From assembly GCF_013377755.1 (NCBI RefSeq), contig NZ_JABXWR010000001.1, positions 1,747,104 to 1,811,103 of the forward strand: DNA of 64,000 nucleotides. Direction: 5' to 3'. The notes under the pieces are model-generated. The model saw nothing but the letters and a program-made list of their open reading frames with translations, did not search any database and had not been told where the DNA came from. The DNA is from Methanofollis tationis. GTDB lineage: Archaea; Halobacteriota; Methanomicrobia; Methanomicrobiales; Methanofollaceae. Both the position numbers and the translations under genes were made by a program. Shown piece by piece: positions 33,273 through 42,735 of this stretch. Each line of letters opens with the position of its first letter. The first letter of the stretch is position 1.

Positions 33273-35914
33273 CAGACCTCCTCCTTGAGCACATTCTCAA
33301 TCACGCCTTTCACGTCCACCGGTGCACCGTAGTTGCTCTTTACCGGGTCAGTGCCGTCCTCGCCGTACTTGAACTGGAGCATGCGCCCTCCGGTCGTTCT
33401 CACTGAACGGTCGTATTCCACCTTCAGATCCTGCAGGGCGTTGATCATCCGCCGCTGCAGGTAACCGCTCTGCGATGTACGGACCGCCGTATCTACCAGA
33501 CCCTCACGGCCACCGATGGCGTGGAAGAAGAACTCGGTCGGGTTGAGCCCGCTCTTGTACGACGAGCGGACAAACCCGTGCGCTGCCGAGCCGCGGTCGC
33601 CCCGCTTGAAATGCGGGAGGGTCCGCTGGTCGTAACCACGGACGATACGCTCGCCACGCACCGACTGCTGCCCGACGCACCCGGCCATCTGGGTCAGGTT
33701 CAGGATCGAACCTCTGGCACCCGAGACGGCCATCACCACAGCAGAGTTCGAGAGACCGAGGTGACGGGATGCAATCTCACCGGTGCGGTCACGGGCCTTG
33801 CCGAGCACCTGCATGATCTGCATCTCAAGGGTCTCTTCTTCGGTACGGCCGGGCATCGGTTCGAGTTGCCCGTCCTCGTAGATCTGGATCCGGCGGCGGA
33901 CATCCTTCTCGGCGTTGTCCAGCACCTCCTTGATCTGGCCGTACTCGGTCTTGGTCAGGTCTTCGTCGTCGATCCCGAACGAGAACCCGTCGAACATGAT
34001 CCCTCTGATCGAGAGGCGGGTCACGTCGTTGATGAACTGCGCCGCCCGCTTCTGCGAGTACTGGCGGATGATCCGGTTGACGATCTCACCGTCGAAGGCG
34101 CCGATCGCCTTTTTATCGATGGTGCCGGTGACCAGCTCGCCGTCCCGCATCTTTACGTAGGTATCCTGGTCGCAGAGCTCCTTCTTGCAGGTATCACAGT
34201 GCTTGCAGGAGGACGCCTTGAAGATCATGTTGATGCCGGGGGGGAGGATCGCTGAAAAGACCTGCTTGTTGCTCCAGTACTCCACGCCGTTCTCGACCTT
34301 TCCGGGCTCGGGCAGGTGTTCGACCTCGGCATGCCTCAGGAGGTAGAGCACCTCCTCCTTTGTGAACCAGCGGACTCCGTGGGTCAACAGGAAGATCCCG
34401 GAGATGTGATCGTGGATACCGCCGATGATCGGCCCGCCGAAGCGGGGCGACCGGATATTCTCCTCCACGTTCACCAGGATCTCGGCCTCGGCCATTGCCT
34501 CCTCGGTCTGCGGGACATGGAGGTTCATCTCGTCCCCGTCGAAGTCGGCGTTGTATGGCGGGCAGACTGCAGGGTTCAGCCTGAAGGTCTTGCCTTCCAT
34601 GATCTTGATGTGGTGGGCCATGATCGACATCCGGTGCAGAGAGGGCTGACGGTTGAAGAGCACGATGTCCCCGTCCCGCAGCTGACGCTCGACTGTCCAT
34701 CCCGGTTCGATCTGGTCGGCGACATCGCTTTTGTTCTCATCGGAGAGACGGATGCGCCTCTGGTCCGGGCGGATCACGTAGTTTGCGCCCGGCGGGTCGA
34801 TTAAGTTCTTGCGATCGACGCCGTTCCGTACATAGAACCGCGCGGCCTCAAGGTTGTAGTTTGTCACCCGCACCGGCACGCTCATCTCGTTCGCGATTGC
34901 GAGAGGCACGCCGACCTCGTTCACATCAAGGAACGGGTCAGGGGATATGACGGTACGTGCGGAGAAATTCACACGTTTACCTGAAAGTGAGCCCCTGAAA
35001 CGTCCGTCTTTCCCTTTCAGCCGCTGGGATAGTGTCTTTAACGGTCGGCCGGAACGGTGCCGCGCCGGCGGGCATCCGGCCACTTCGTTGTCCATGTAGG
35101 TGGTGACATGGTACTGCAGGAGTTCCCAGAGATCCTCGATGATCAGCTGGGGGGCGCCAGCGTCCTGGTTTTCCTTGAACCGCTGGTTGATCCTGATGAT
35201 GTCCACGAGTTTGTGGGTAAGGTCGTCCTCTGAGCGCTGACCGTTCTCCAGGATGATCGAGGGACGCATGGTCACCGGCGGCACCGGCAGCACGGTCAGG
35301 ATCGTCCACTCGGGCCGCGCCACGTCCGGGTTGATCCCGAGCAGTCTGAGGTCCTCGTCCGGGATCCTCTCCAGTCGGGCGCGGATGTCTGCCGGGGTGA
35401 GTTTGTGCTCGCCCTTCTTGCCGTTCTCCTCGACCACGACCTCGGAAAAGGTTGTTGGTTTCTCGAAGTTCACCTTCAGCTGCTGCTCGCCGCAATACGG
35501 GCAGACGCGCTCCTTCTTGATGTCCTTCTCGGTAACGAGGTCGCCGCTCTCGTCTTCCTCGGTCCCGACGATCTTTGTGATCTCGTCGGGCGAGAGGAGA
35601 AGCCTGCCGCAACTCCGGCACGAGACACGGAGCAGTTTTCTGATCAGCCGGGTGTAGCCGACGTGGATCACCGGCTTTGCGAGTTCGATGTGGCCGAAGT
35701 GGCCTGGACAGTCGCTGGCCTTCTGGGCGCAGGTCTTGCACCGCATACCCGGATCGATGACGCCGAGGTGGAGGTCCATCAACCCCTGTGAATACGGATA
35801 TCCGTCGTCGTCGTAGGTGTCCGCCCAGATGATCTTTCGCACGCTCATCTGACGGATCTCCTTGGGCGAGAGGAGACCGAACTCTATCTTTCCAATTCTC
35901 TTCGGGCTTGTCAT
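33272..35914 (-). CDS. rpoA1: DNA-directed RNA polymerase subunit A'
   Basis: 880 residues. The catalytic magnesium-binding loop NADFDGDEMNLHVP is present. Zinc-binding clusters lie near the N-terminus (CKTCAQKASDCPGHFGH) and at CRSCGRL...CPYCG, and a further CKHCDTCKKELC. The RPxLKTLSQRLKGKDGRFRGSLSGKRVNFSARTVI region (in pieces) forms the switch and lid. Normal length for the A'/A'' split of euryarchaea. Confidence 0.97.
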   Translation of the reverse strand: MTSPKRIGKIEFGLLSPKEIRQMSVRKIIWADTYDDDGYPYSQGLMDLHLGVIDPGMRCKTCAQKASDCPGHFGHIELAKPVIHVGYTRLIRKLLRVSCRSCGRLLLSPDEITKIVGTEEDESGDLVTEKDIKKERVCPYCGEQQLKVNFEKPTTFSEVVVEENGKKGEHKLTPADIRARLERIPDEDLRLLGINPDVARPEWTILTVLPVPPVTMRPSIILENGQRSEDDLTHKLVDIIRINQRFKENQDAGAPQLIIEDLWELLQYHVTTYMDNEVAGCPPARHRSGRPLKTLSQRLKGKDGRFRGSLSGKRVNFSARTVISPDPFLDVNEVGVPLAIANEMSVPVRVTNYNLEAARFYVRNGVDRKNLIDPPGANYVIRPDQRRIRLSDENKSDVADQIEPGWTVERQLRDGDIVLFNRQPSLHRMSIMAHHIKIMEGKTFRLNPAVCPPYNADFDGDEMNLHVPQTEEAMAEAEILVNVEENIRSPRFGGPIIGGIHDHISGIFLLTHGVRWFTKEEVLYLLRHAEVEHLPEPGKVENGVEYWSNKQVFSAILPPGINMIFKASSCKHCDTCKKELCDQDTYVKMRDGELVTGTIDKKAIGAFDGEIVNRIIRQYSQKRAAQFINDVTRLSIRGIMFDGFSFGIDDEDLTKTEYGQIKEVLDNAEKDVRRRIQIYEDGQLEPMPGRTEEETLEMQIMQVLGKARDRTGEIASRHLGLSNSAVVMAVSGARGSILNLTQMAGCVGQQSVRGERIVRGYDQRTLPHFKRGDRGSAAHGFVRSSYKSGLNPTEFFFHAIGGREGLVDTAVRTSQSGYLQRRMINALQDLKVEYDRSVRTTGGRMLQFKYGEDGTDPVKSNYGAPVDVKGVIENVLKEEV

Positions 35915-35928
35915 ATTCTCTCCCCCCT

Positions 35929-37743
35929 TTATACCATGTCCTCAAGCCGCAGACGCGGTGCGATGCCCATGCTCTTCATCTCATCGAGCAGGAGTTTGAA
36001 GGCGTAACTCATCTCGACCGAGTAGATATCGGTTTCTGAGCCGCAGTTGAGACAGCGCGTGATGTTCCGTTTCCGGTCGAGCATGGCAACCATACCGCAC
36101 TTTGCGCAGACGTACTGCTGCACCTTGTCGGACTCGTCGAGCAGACGCTCCTTCAGTGCCATGGCGGCGCCATGGCCGATCATCACGTCGCGCTCCATCT
36201 CACCGAACCGCAGACCGCCCTCACGTGCACGCCCTTCAGTCGGCTGCCTGGTGAGCACTTGGATAGGGCCGCGCGAGCGCGCATGCATCTTCGAGGAGAC
36301 CATGTGGTAGAGTTTCTGGTAATAGATCACGCCCATATAGATGTCGGCGTGGAACTGTTTCCCGGTGAAGCCGTCGTACATCACCTCGCGCCCGGTATGC
36401 GAGAAACCAAGCTGCTTGAGGGACTCGCGCATGTCCTCCTCGCGCTCGCCCCGAAACGGCGTGGCGTCGATCCTGCGCCCTTCGAGCGCCCCGATCTTGC
36501 CGCCGATCATCTCGAGCATATGCCCGATGGTCATCCGGCTCGGGACAGCGTGGGGGTTAATGACGAGGTCGGGTGCGATGCCCATCTCGCAGAACGGCAT
36601 GTTCTCCTGCGGAACGATCCAGCCGACGACACCTTTCTGTCCATGTCTGGACGCAAACTTGTCGCCGACCTCAGGCACCCTGATGTCACGGGTCCGGACC
36701 TTCACGAGGCGCGACGAGTTCTCGCCCTCGGTGATGATCACGGTGTCCACAATGCCGTGCTCGTTCGAGCGCATCGTCACCGAGGTGTCGCGCCGCTTTT
36801 CAACGGCGATCAACTCGCCGCTCGGCTCTTCGAGGAATCTGGGCGGGGATGTCTTGCCGATGAGGACGTCTTTCTCGTGGACGTTCGTCTCCGGGTTGAT
36901 GACGCCGTCGTCGTCGAGGTTCTGATAATACTCGGCGCCGTGAGCGCCTGAGACCTCTTCGTCCGGGATCTGGATCCGGTCCACCTGACCGCCCGGGTAA
37001 CGGCGCTCCTCTCCTTCGTAGGTCCTGAAGAAGTGGGAACGGCCAAGGCCGCGCTCGATCGAGGCCTTGTTGAAGATGAGCGCATCTTCAATGTTGTAGC
37101 CTTCGTATGAGAGAATGGCGACGACGAAGTTCTGGCCGGCCGGCCGATCGTCGGATCCGATCAGGTCAGAGGCCTGGGTGTAGACCATCGGCTTCTGGCA
37201 GTAGTGCAGGAGGTTGGCCCTGGTGTCCGGCCGCAGCTTCATGTTCGCCGCCGCAAAACCGAGCGCCTGCTTGACCATGCCTGCACCCATCGTGACACGG
37301 GGCGATGCGTTGTGCTCGGGGAAGGGGACGTGTGCAGCGCCGATTCCCAGGATCAGGGAGGGATCGATCTCGAGATGCGTGTGCTCCGGGGTGATCTCCT
37401 CCTCGCGGATGGCGATAAAGAGGTTCTCTTCCTCCTCGGCATCGACGAACTCGATCAGGCCGCGCCGCACGATATCGCCAAAGGTGTTCTCGCCGTTCTG
37501 GACGAGGGCGAGGTCTGCGCTGGTGATCAGCGGCTTTCCGTCCTTTATCACGATCAGCGGCCTTCTGGCCCTGCCGCGGTCGGTGTTGATGACCACGTCG
37601 CCGTTGAACTCCTCGTAGGCGATGTTCACTTCGGATGAGATCGCGCCGTGGCGGCGCATGGCGCGCCCCTTTTCGACAAGCTCCTCCGGGTTCTCAACGA
37701 GTCCGATCAGAGAACCGTCAAGAAAGACGCGTGACTTTTTCAT
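35929..37743 (-). CDS. rpoB1: DNA-directed RNA polymerase subunit B' (C-terminal half of B)
   Basis: 604 residues, matching the C-terminal two-thirds of Rpb2/beta: [34 protein letters not shown] and the terminal zinc ribbon [23 protein letters not shown] (in pieces). The ATG overlaps the rpoB2 stop by 4 bases. A split B subunit is a trait of methanogens and halophiles. Confidence 0.97.
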   Translation of the reverse strand: MKKSRVFLDGSLIGLVENPEELVEKGRAMRRHGAISSEVNIAYEEFNGDVVINTDRGRARRPLIVIKDGKPLITSADLALVQNGENTFGDIVRRGLIEFVDAEEEENLFIAIREEEITPEHTHLEIDPSLILGIGAAHVPFPEHNASPRVTMGAGMVKQALGFAAANMKLRPDTRANLLHYCQKPMVYTQASDLIGSDDRPAGQNFVVAILSYEGYNIEDALIFNKASIERGLGRSHFFRTYEGEERRYPGGQVDRIQIPDEEVSGAHGAEYYQNLDDDGVINPETNVHEKDVLIGKTSPPRFLEEPSGELIAVEKRRDTSVTMRSNEHGIVDTVIITEGENSSRLVKVRTRDIRVPEVGDKFASRHGQKGVVGWIVPQENMPFCEMGIAPDLVINPHAVPSRMTIGHMLEMIGGKIGALEGRRIDATPFRGEREEDMRESLKQLGFSHTGREVMYDGFTGKQFHADIYMGVIYYQKLYHMVSSKMHARSRGPIQVLTRQPTEGRAREGGLRFGEMERDVMIGHGAAMALKERLLDESDKVQQYVCAKCGMVAMLDRKRNITRCLNCGSETDIYSVEMSYAFKLLLDEMKSMGIAPRLRLEDMV

Positions 37744-39347
37744 GGTCTGATCCTCCCGATGCTCAGCGGTTCGACGCCGAGGTTGTAGAAGATGCTCTTG
37801 ACCTCGTCGGTGTTGTCATAGCCCTTTGAGATCTCTACCATCTGGGCGAAGTTTTTCACAAGGCCACAATTTGGACCTTCTGGCGTTTCGGAGGGACAGA
37901 TCCGCCCCCACTGGGTGGGGTGCAGGTCACGGGCCTCGAAGTGGGGCTGGGACCGCGAGAGGGGGGAGATGACGCGCCGCAGGTGGGAGAGCACGCTCAT
38001 TCGGTCGGTGCGGTCCATCAGCTGGGAGACGCCGGTCCGTCCACCGACCCAGTTGCCGGTGGCGAGCGGGTGGAGCAGGCGCTCGGTGAGCACGTCGGCG
38101 CGCACCGCCGTGCTGATGGAGAGGTCGCGGTGGCGCATGCTCGCGCGCTCGAGCTGGTACTTGATGTCCCTTGTCAGGCGGTTCAACGAGATCCTGAAGA
38201 GGTCCTCCATGAGATCGCCGGCAAGTTTCAGCCTTTTGTTGGAGTAGTGGTCCTTATCGTCGATCTTCCGCCGGCCGAGCACGAGGTCGAAGCAGGCTTC
38301 TGCCATGCGGCCGAGGAAGTGCGCCTTTGCGAGCCTGACGCCGATCACCGCTTCTTCATAGCCCGGGTCGCCCTCTTTGAGGTCCTCGGGCATCAGGTAG
38401 TTGAGGTGGGGCAGCAGGTAGGAGTCGAGCACGAACTCGGCCCTCCGGCGCTGGTACTCGCGCGTCTGGTTGGGGGCGAGTTTCTTGCCTACATACATGA
38501 CGCCGTCCTCGATGGTGCTGCAGTCGGACTCTTCAAGGTTCTGCATCATGTAGGTGAGGATGTCCTCGTCGGTCGAGACCGCTTCCACGATCTCCCGGTC
38601 GCTACCCAGGCCGAGCGCCCTCATCAGATCGACGAATCTGAGGTGTCCGGCAACTGACGGGAACGAGATTTCAAGGAGGTTCTTCTTGTTTTTCTCCACA
38701 ACAACGAGCGCACGGTAGCCGCGGAACTGTGAGAAGACTTTTGCCACGTAGATCCGTTCGTTGTAGCGCTCGGTGAACTCGGTCATGATCTTGTTTGATG
38801 CAAGATCCTCAAGTGTCATCAGCACGCGCTCTGAACCGTTCACAATGAAATAGCCGCCTGGATCCAGTCCGTCCTCGCCATAATTTACCCGATCGGTATT
38901 GGAAAGGCCGGCAAGGTTGCAGGCCACCGATCCGACCATGATCGGCAGTTGTCCGATCGTGGTGGTGAATGGTTCGCCGCGCATCTCTCCCTGTACAAGT
39001 GTCATGTCCAGCTCGATCGGCGCCGCATAGGTGAGGTTGCGCAGCCGCGCCTCAGCGGGGTACAGCATGCTCTGGGAGCCGTCGGCCTCTCTGACGGTTG
39101 GCTTTAAGATCCGGATTGTGCCGAGCTCAACCCAGACCGCCTCGCTGTTCTTTCCCCGGTTTTCGATGTCGGTCTCGATGATCCGCTGCTCGTCGACCAC
39201 TTTCTGGAGATTGTACTCAAGAAAATGATTGAATGAGTCCAGCTGGTGACGGGCGACATGTTCGCCTGAGAAGTACGCCCTCGATAAAATACTTCTGTCT
39301 AACAGGTTTATCCGCCCCGATTCACTTCTTTGGTCTCTTGACCACAT
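37740..39347 (-). CDS. rpoB2: DNA-directed RNA polymerase subunit B'' (N-terminal half of B)
   Basis: 535 residues, the N-terminal part of Rpb2, including [15 protein letters not shown], the lobe and the [14 protein letters not shown] motif, ending in the fork region [19 protein letters not shown]. The ATG at 39347 lies 26 bases inside the end of rpoH. Confidence 0.97.
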   Translation of the reverse strand: MWSRDQRSESGRINLLDRSILSRAYFSGEHVARHQLDSFNHFLEYNLQKVVDEQRIIETDIENRGKNSEAVWVELGTIRILKPTVREADGSQSMLYPAEARLRNLTYAAPIELDMTLVQGEMRGEPFTTTIGQLPIMVGSVACNLAGLSNTDRVNYGEDGLDPGGYFIVNGSERVLMTLEDLASNKIMTEFTERYNERIYVAKVFSQFRGYRALVVVEKNKKNLLEISFPSVAGHLRFVDLMRALGLGSDREIVEAVSTDEDILTYMMQNLEESDCSTIEDGVMYVGKKLAPNQTREYQRRRAEFVLDSYLLPHLNYLMPEDLKEGDPGYEEAVIGVRLAKAHFLGRMAEACFDLVLGRRKIDDKDHYSNKRLKLAGDLMEDLFRISLNRLTRDIKYQLERASMRHRDLSISTAVRADVLTERLLHPLATGNWVGGRTGVSQLMDRTDRMSVLSHLRRVISPLSRSQPHFEARDLHPTQWGRICPSETPEGPNCGLVKNFAQMVEISKGYDNTDEVKSIFYNLGVEPLSIGRIRP

Positions 39348-39573
39348 GCCGATAGGATTCGGCGATGCCGGCCGTCTGGCTGTTCCGTGTTATTTTGATA
39401 ACGTCTCCGATCTTTGCCCCGATCGATTTTACAGCGGGGTCATCGCTGTAGATGCGGGGAAGCTGATCGAGTGTTATCTGGTAGCGGGAGAGGAGATCCT
39501 CTACTTCCTCTTCGCTCATTTTCTGATGATCAGGCACCATTACATGATCCAGAACATTAAATCTGGTGCTCAT
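39322..39573 (-). CDS. rpoH: DNA-directed RNA polymerase subunit H
   Basis: 83 residues, the archaeal equivalent of the Rpb5 C-terminal domain: [19 protein letters not shown] at the start and [21 protein letters not shown] at the end (in pieces). It opens the polymerase operon as in other euryarchaea. GGGGG lies about 7 bases before the ATG. tRNA-Lys lies 75 bases upstream on the same strand and may share its transcript, since no convincing TATA box at the right distance is visible between them. Confidence 0.96.
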   Translation of the reverse strand: MSTRFNVLDHVMVPDHQKMSEEEVEDLLSRYQITLDQLPRIYSDDPAVKSIGAKIGDVIKITRNSQTAGIAESYRHVVKRPKK

Positions 39574-39648
39574 CTTGATCCCCCCGGACGAGAAAGAGTT
39601 AAATTCAGATGCATCACCACGCAAAAACCACAGTCTGCGCCATGGCAG

Positions 39649-39722
39649 CGGGCCTAGAGGGATTTGAACCCCCGACCATCTGGTTAAAAGCCAGACGCTC
39701 TACCTAACTGAGCTATGGGCCC
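39649..39722 (-). tRNA. tRNA-Lys (TTT)
   Basis: 74 nt. The anticodon arm TCTGG-CTTTTAA-CCAGA carries anticodon TTT. The T arm is GGGGG-TTCAAAT-CCCTC with one G-T pair. The acceptor is GGGCCCA / TAGGCCC with discriminator G: six of seven pairs form, but position 6 (C) faces position 67 (A), a mismatch. No intron, no encoded CCA. A TATA box (39759-39769) is correctly spaced upstream, so the gene looks expressed despite the mismatch. Confidence 0.93.
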
Positions 39723-39758
39723 ATTGTGCAGACAGCATTATTACAATGACGTCTCGAG

Positions 39759-39769
39759 TTATAAAAGTA
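39759..39769 (-). promoter_or_regulatory. TATA box of tRNA-Lys
   Basis: The minus strand reads acttttataac. With about 26 bases to the start (near 39738), a 16-nt 5' leader would precede the tRNA. Confidence 0.55.
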
Positions 39770-39860
39770 TCGGACCTGCCCGGTCCTGCTGTGGTTTTGC
39801 TGGTTGATTCTCACATATGTCATGATAAGATTTAACTGCTCCGATTCTGATTATTCGGTG

Positions 39861-40295
39861 ATGACCGGACCAGACGAAGAAATTCCGCAGATGCAATGGG
39901 CGATCAGTGCCATCATGCGCGCCAATTATCTCATCTACTTCTGTATCGCGATCATTCTGGTTCTTCTTGCCTTCGCCTCTTTTTATGATGTCGCCCTGGA
40001 GTTCCTGCAGGCTTTTGAGGGGGGCCTCGTCACGACAAACGGCATCCTTCAGGTGCTCCACGCCCTGCTGGTAACCATCATCATCATCGAGATCCTGGAA
40101 ACGGTGACGGCGTATTTCCGGACAAATCAGCTCCAGGTCAGGCCCATCCTGATCGCGGGGCTGACGGCGATGGTGCGGAAGGTCCTGGTCTATGGCCTCG
40201 AACCGACCGATCTGATCGATGTTGTCGGGACGGTTGCCGTTATCGCCGTGCTGACGGCGGCGATAGCGGTGGTGGGGAGAGAACAGGAGGTGTGA
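39861..40295 (+). CDS. PsiE-like membrane protein
   Basis: 144 residues with four membrane helices (IYFCIAIILVLLAFASF; the LLVTIIIIEILETV helix; VRPILIAGLTAMVRKVLVYG; VVGTVAVIAVLTAAIAVV). This matches the phosphate-starvation-inducible PsiE family, whose role is unknown. The ATG at 39861 follows GGTG directly, so the ribosome-binding site is poor; a TATA-like agatttaac at about 39828 would fit a nearly leaderless transcript. Confidence 0.8.
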   Translation: MTGPDEEIPQMQWAISAIMRANYLIYFCIAIILVLLAFASFYDVALEFLQAFEGGLVTTNGILQVLHALLVTIIIIEILETVTAYFRTNQLQVRPILIAGLTAMVRKVLVYGLEPTDLIDVVGTVAVIAVLTAAIAVVGREQEV

Positions 40296-40369
40296 TTTTT
40301 TGGGGTGGGGCGGACCTGAAAAGGTACGCCGGAAGTTCGCCTGAGGGGCGAGACCGGGGGGCAAAAAAA
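40296..40369. terminator. Convergent T-run terminators
   Basis: A run of six T follows the psiE-like stop directly on the plus strand (40296-40301), and a run of seven T (A7 at 40363-40369 on the plus strand) follows the response-regulator stop on the minus strand. Poly-T is the usual archaeal termination signal, so both convergent units end here. Confidence 0.55.
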
Positions 40370-40370
40370 G

Positions 40371-41006
40371 TTATTCTGATTTTTTCGCGGGGGTGCTCTC
40401 GATCTCGGCTTTGATCTGAGCGAGGCGCTCCTGCTGGAATCTTATGCTGTTCTCCATATTCCTGATGGCGAGGGAGATCTTCTCGCTCGCCCGAGAGTCA
40501 TTGATATTATAGGTCGTCTCCAGGATGCGGAGCAGGCGATTGTTCACGTCGACCCCTTTTGCAAGGCGGGCGTACTCGTCGACCAGAGATCTGTCGAGTC
40601 CTGCCTCTTTTGCACGCTCGACGTCGCTCCTGATGATCTCTCGGCGTTTCAGCACTCGTTCGATCGCCTCGTAGAGCTCGCGGTGCGTGATGGGTTTGAG
40701 GATGTAGTCCTCTATATAGGAGCCATACCCCTCTGCTTCGTCGGGGGTCAGCTGTTTCGCCGTCAGCATGAGCACCGGGATCTCGCGGGTCTTCGGGTCT
40801 ATCTTGATGTTTTCCAGGGTTTCCCAGCCGTCCATAGGTTCCATCATGATATCGAGGAGGATCAGATCGGGTGCGACGGTCTTGAGAATTTCGAGTCCTT
40901 CTTCTCCACTATATGCCGCAATCGCCTGATAACCGCCGCGCTCCAGCATGGTGACGAAGACGTCCACGATGAAGGGGCTGTCATCCACGACGAGCACGGT
41001 GTACAT
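40371..41006 (-). CDS. Response regulator with helical C-terminal domain
   Basis: 211 residues. The receiver domain (1-120) has Asp8/Asp9, phospho-acceptor Asp52 (LILLDIMMEP), Thr82 and Lys104 (ILKPITHRE). The rest is predicted helical and charged (ERVLKRREIIRSDVERAKEAG, then RNMENSIRFQQERLAQIKAE in pieces), a likely protein-interaction or coiled-coil output with no DNA-binding motif. The ATG overlaps the stop of the roadblock gene by one base, so the two proteins are made together. Output probably passes through the roadblock protein. Confidence 0.9.
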   Translation of the reverse strand: MYTVLVVDDSPFIVDVFVTMLERGGYQAIAAYSGEEGLEILKTVAPDLILLDIMMEPMDGWETLENIKIDPKTREIPVLMLTAKQLTPDEAEGYGSYIEDYILKPITHRELYEAIERVLKRREIIRSDVERAKEAGLDRSLVDEYARLAKGVDVNNRLLRILETTYNINDSRASEKISLAIRNMENSIRFQQERLAQIKAEIESTPAKKSE

Positions 41007-41380
41007 CAGAGTACCTCCGCAATATCTGCCGCAATCTTCGTCAGAGCCGTGTACGTCGCCTCGAGGTCTGCTTTATCTTCAAGAACGACGGCGAGGAGGG
41101 TGCGTTCGCCCGCGCTGATCACCATGATGGTGGCGTCGGGGCTCATGACCGTGATCCGCTCGGGTGGCTGGATATGAGATATGCTGGCCGCCGCTTCGGC
41201 TGATGCGAGCATCGTTGCGCTCATTGCTGCAAAAGAAGGAACAGATACGCCGCCGGTGAATGCCCTGCCCATCAGGATCCCGTCACGCGAGGTGATCACG
41301 CAGGCCTTAACTCCTTTGACGCCCGTGATCTCCTTGATGAACTGGTTGATCCTCTCTTTGAGTCCCAGATGTTCTGACAT
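41006..41380 (-). CDS. Roadblock/LC7-domain protein
   Basis: 124 residues, a single roadblock/LC7 fold: IKEITGVKGVKACVITSRDG at the start and GERTLLAVVLEDKADL near the end (in pieces). The family regulates small GTPases (MglB, dynein light chain 7) and forms dimers. The ATG at 41380 follows AAGGTGGG; a GTG two codons upstream is possible. A TATA box at 41403-41411 lies about 26 bases before the start. Co-transcribed with the response regulator, and divergent from a second roadblock-containing operon. Confidence 0.88.
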   Translation of the reverse strand: MSEHLGLKERINQFIKEITGVKGVKACVITSRDGILMGRAFTGGVSVPSFAAMSATMLASAEAAASISHIQPPERITVMSPDATIMVISAGERTLLAVVLEDKADLEATYTALTKIAADIAEVL

Positions 41381-41402
41381 GCCCACCTTACCTTATCCCT
41401 GT

Positions 41403-41411
41403 TCATATAAC
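41403..41411 (-). promoter_or_regulatory. TATA box of the roadblock-response regulator operon
   Basis: The minus strand reads gttatatga, centred about 27 bases from the ATG at 41380, implying a leaderless or very short leader. Confidence 0.5.
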
Positions 41412-41660
41412 ATTTTTTGGTTTCCTGTATCTTTGAGTATCCTTGCCTTTTCCAATACGGGTTGGTTATACTCGCCAGGACTTATTTTCTGGCAAAATTT
41501 TCTGAATATTTTCTCTCCGCCGCTTTTTGTTCCTTCTTCGCCTCTTTTGTCCCCTTCTGTGCCGTGTTCTCTTTTTAAATGGTGCTTTTGATCGATAGGT
41601 TCTATTATGTCATGATTGCAAAATACGTAGTCTTTAATGGGCACGGCGATAGTCATAATT
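41412..41660. other. AT-rich, pyrimidine-biased spacer between divergent operons
   Basis: About 250 bases with no convincing gene. From about 41495 to 41580 the plus strand is strongly pyrimidine-rich (long runs of T and C with few purines), so the minus strand is purine-rich. A minus-strand reading frame (41393-41698) crosses it but is low-complexity and is not accepted. The stretch could hold regulator sites or a small RNA; nothing decisive is seen. Confidence 0.4.
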
Positions 41661-41678
41661 AATAGTATATATACTATT
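41661..41678. promoter_or_regulatory. Perfect 18-bp palindrome, probable operator
   Basis: AATAGTATATATACTATT is an exact inverted repeat with no spacer. It lies 25 bases upstream of the TATA box of the plus-strand operon (41703-41711), where an activator or repressor would be placed, and about 250 bases from the minus-strand TATA box. It could itself serve as a symmetrical TATA element, but spacing to either ATG does not fit. Confidence 0.55.
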
Positions 41679-41702
41679 CGATTTTTGATGATTAACATAG
41701 AG

Positions 41703-41711
41703 TTATAATAT
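41703..41711 (+). promoter_or_regulatory. TATA box of the DUF2226-roadblock-MinD operon
   Basis: The sequence ttataatat is centred 27 bases before the ATG at 41734, indicating a leaderless transcript; no Shine-Dalgarno sequence precedes the ATG. Confidence 0.55.
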
Positions 41712-41733
41712 GTACAATACCTAATCCATATTA

Positions 41734-42735
41734 ATGGATATTCCGAGAGGTACCTTCTCTTCTATCAGACGGGATATACTCTTATCCGCCATACTCTCTG
41801 AGATCCGGGAGATATCGTTTTCCGGGTATGTGACGGTGAGTTGCGGCGGGGTTCCCGGTTCCCTCGTTTTCTCAGAAGGGACCTGTATTCTCGCCGAGTA
41901 CCAGGGCCTGCAGGGTCATGCGGCCTGGCAGGAAATCCAGGCGCGGGGCGGTGAGGCGGTCGAGGCCGGGATGCATCTTCTCACCCCCCAGCAGATCAGA
42001 CTTGCATCAGAATTCAACAAAAAAGCGGCAGTTTCTGTGCTGCCTCCTCCCCGGCAGGCCGGGAGAGCAGATGGGGGCCGAAATGCCCGGGCAGGCATGC
42101 CGCCGGCGAAGAAAAGCCCCGGGGCGGCAGGCCGCCTCAGGGTTCCTCGCGGCACGTTCTGCGAGATCAGGCGCGACCTTCCGGTCAATGAGGTGATCGA
42201 TGATCTGGGGAAGCGCGGCTTTTCCGGCTATGGTCTCTTTTCCGGGGGTCCCGGTACGTTCACCCTGGTATTTTCCGGTGGCGCCTGCATTCTTGCCGAC
42301 TGCGGTGGTGAGCCTGGGTGTGCCGCCCTGAAGCTGGCAAAGACAATTGCACGCATCTCTGAAGTGAGTCTCTATGGGTTGTCAGACCGGCAGGTCGCCC
42401 TTGCCCTTGAGTTCAACGAGGGCTATGGCACCGCCCCTGCCAGTGCCGTCTGCGAGGTCGGGTGCCGGAGAACCGCCGCGGACAGTGGGGTTGTGCGCCC
42501 TTCCTTCGGTTCTGCGTCTCATCCTGGTGTAGAGGGGCAGGGCCGGCAGACCAGGAGAAAGGATGAGCCAGTCTCATCTCGAATGTCAGATCTGGATCTT
42601 CTCTACATCGAGGGCCTCGATTCGATCGACCCTGCAGCGATGGCGGCTGATCTGAAATCCAGCTATGTCTCGATCCTCGGTCGCCTCGATCTTGGCCACC
42701 TGATTGATAGGAAAGAGGAAAAGGAGTGTGAATGA
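41734..42735 (+). CDS. Duplicated DUF2226-like protein
   Basis: 333 residues containing two copies of one domain: residues 2-95 (IPRGTFSSIRRD, FSGYVTVS, LVFSEGTCILAEY, LTPQQIRLASEFN) and about 136-232 (VPRGTFCEIRRDL, FSGYGLFSG, LVFSGGACILADC, LSDRQVALALEFN). The pattern resembles the archaeal DUF2226/DUF4388-type domain found with signalling proteins. A linker and a C-terminal acidic helix (SDLDLLYIEGLDSIDPAAM) follow. There are no catalytic residues, so a scaffold or adaptor role is likely. First gene of the operon; its stop overlaps the next ATG (ATGA). Confidence 0.8.
   Translation: MDIPRGTFSSIRRDILLSAILSEIREISFSGYVTVSCGGVPGSLVFSEGTCILAEYQGLQGHAAWQEIQARGGEAVEAGMHLLTPQQIRLASEFNKKAAVSVLPPPRQAGRADGGRNARAGMPPAKKSPGAAGRLRVPRGTFCEIRRDLPVNEVIDDLGKRGFSGYGLFSGGPGTFTLVFSGGACILADCGGEPGCAALKLAKTIARISEVSLYGLSDRQVALALEFNEGYGTAPASAVCEVGCRRTAADSGVVRPSFGSASHPGVEGQGRQTRRKDEPVSSRMSDLDLLYIEGLDSIDPAAMAADLKSSYVSILGRLDLGHLIDRKEEKECE

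Noticed and set aside
41393-41698. 101-residue minus-strand reading frame in the spacer between the divergent signalling operons
   Set aside because: Low-complexity charged sequence, crosses the palindrome and the roadblock promoter, has no Shine-Dalgarno sequence and no recognisable family.
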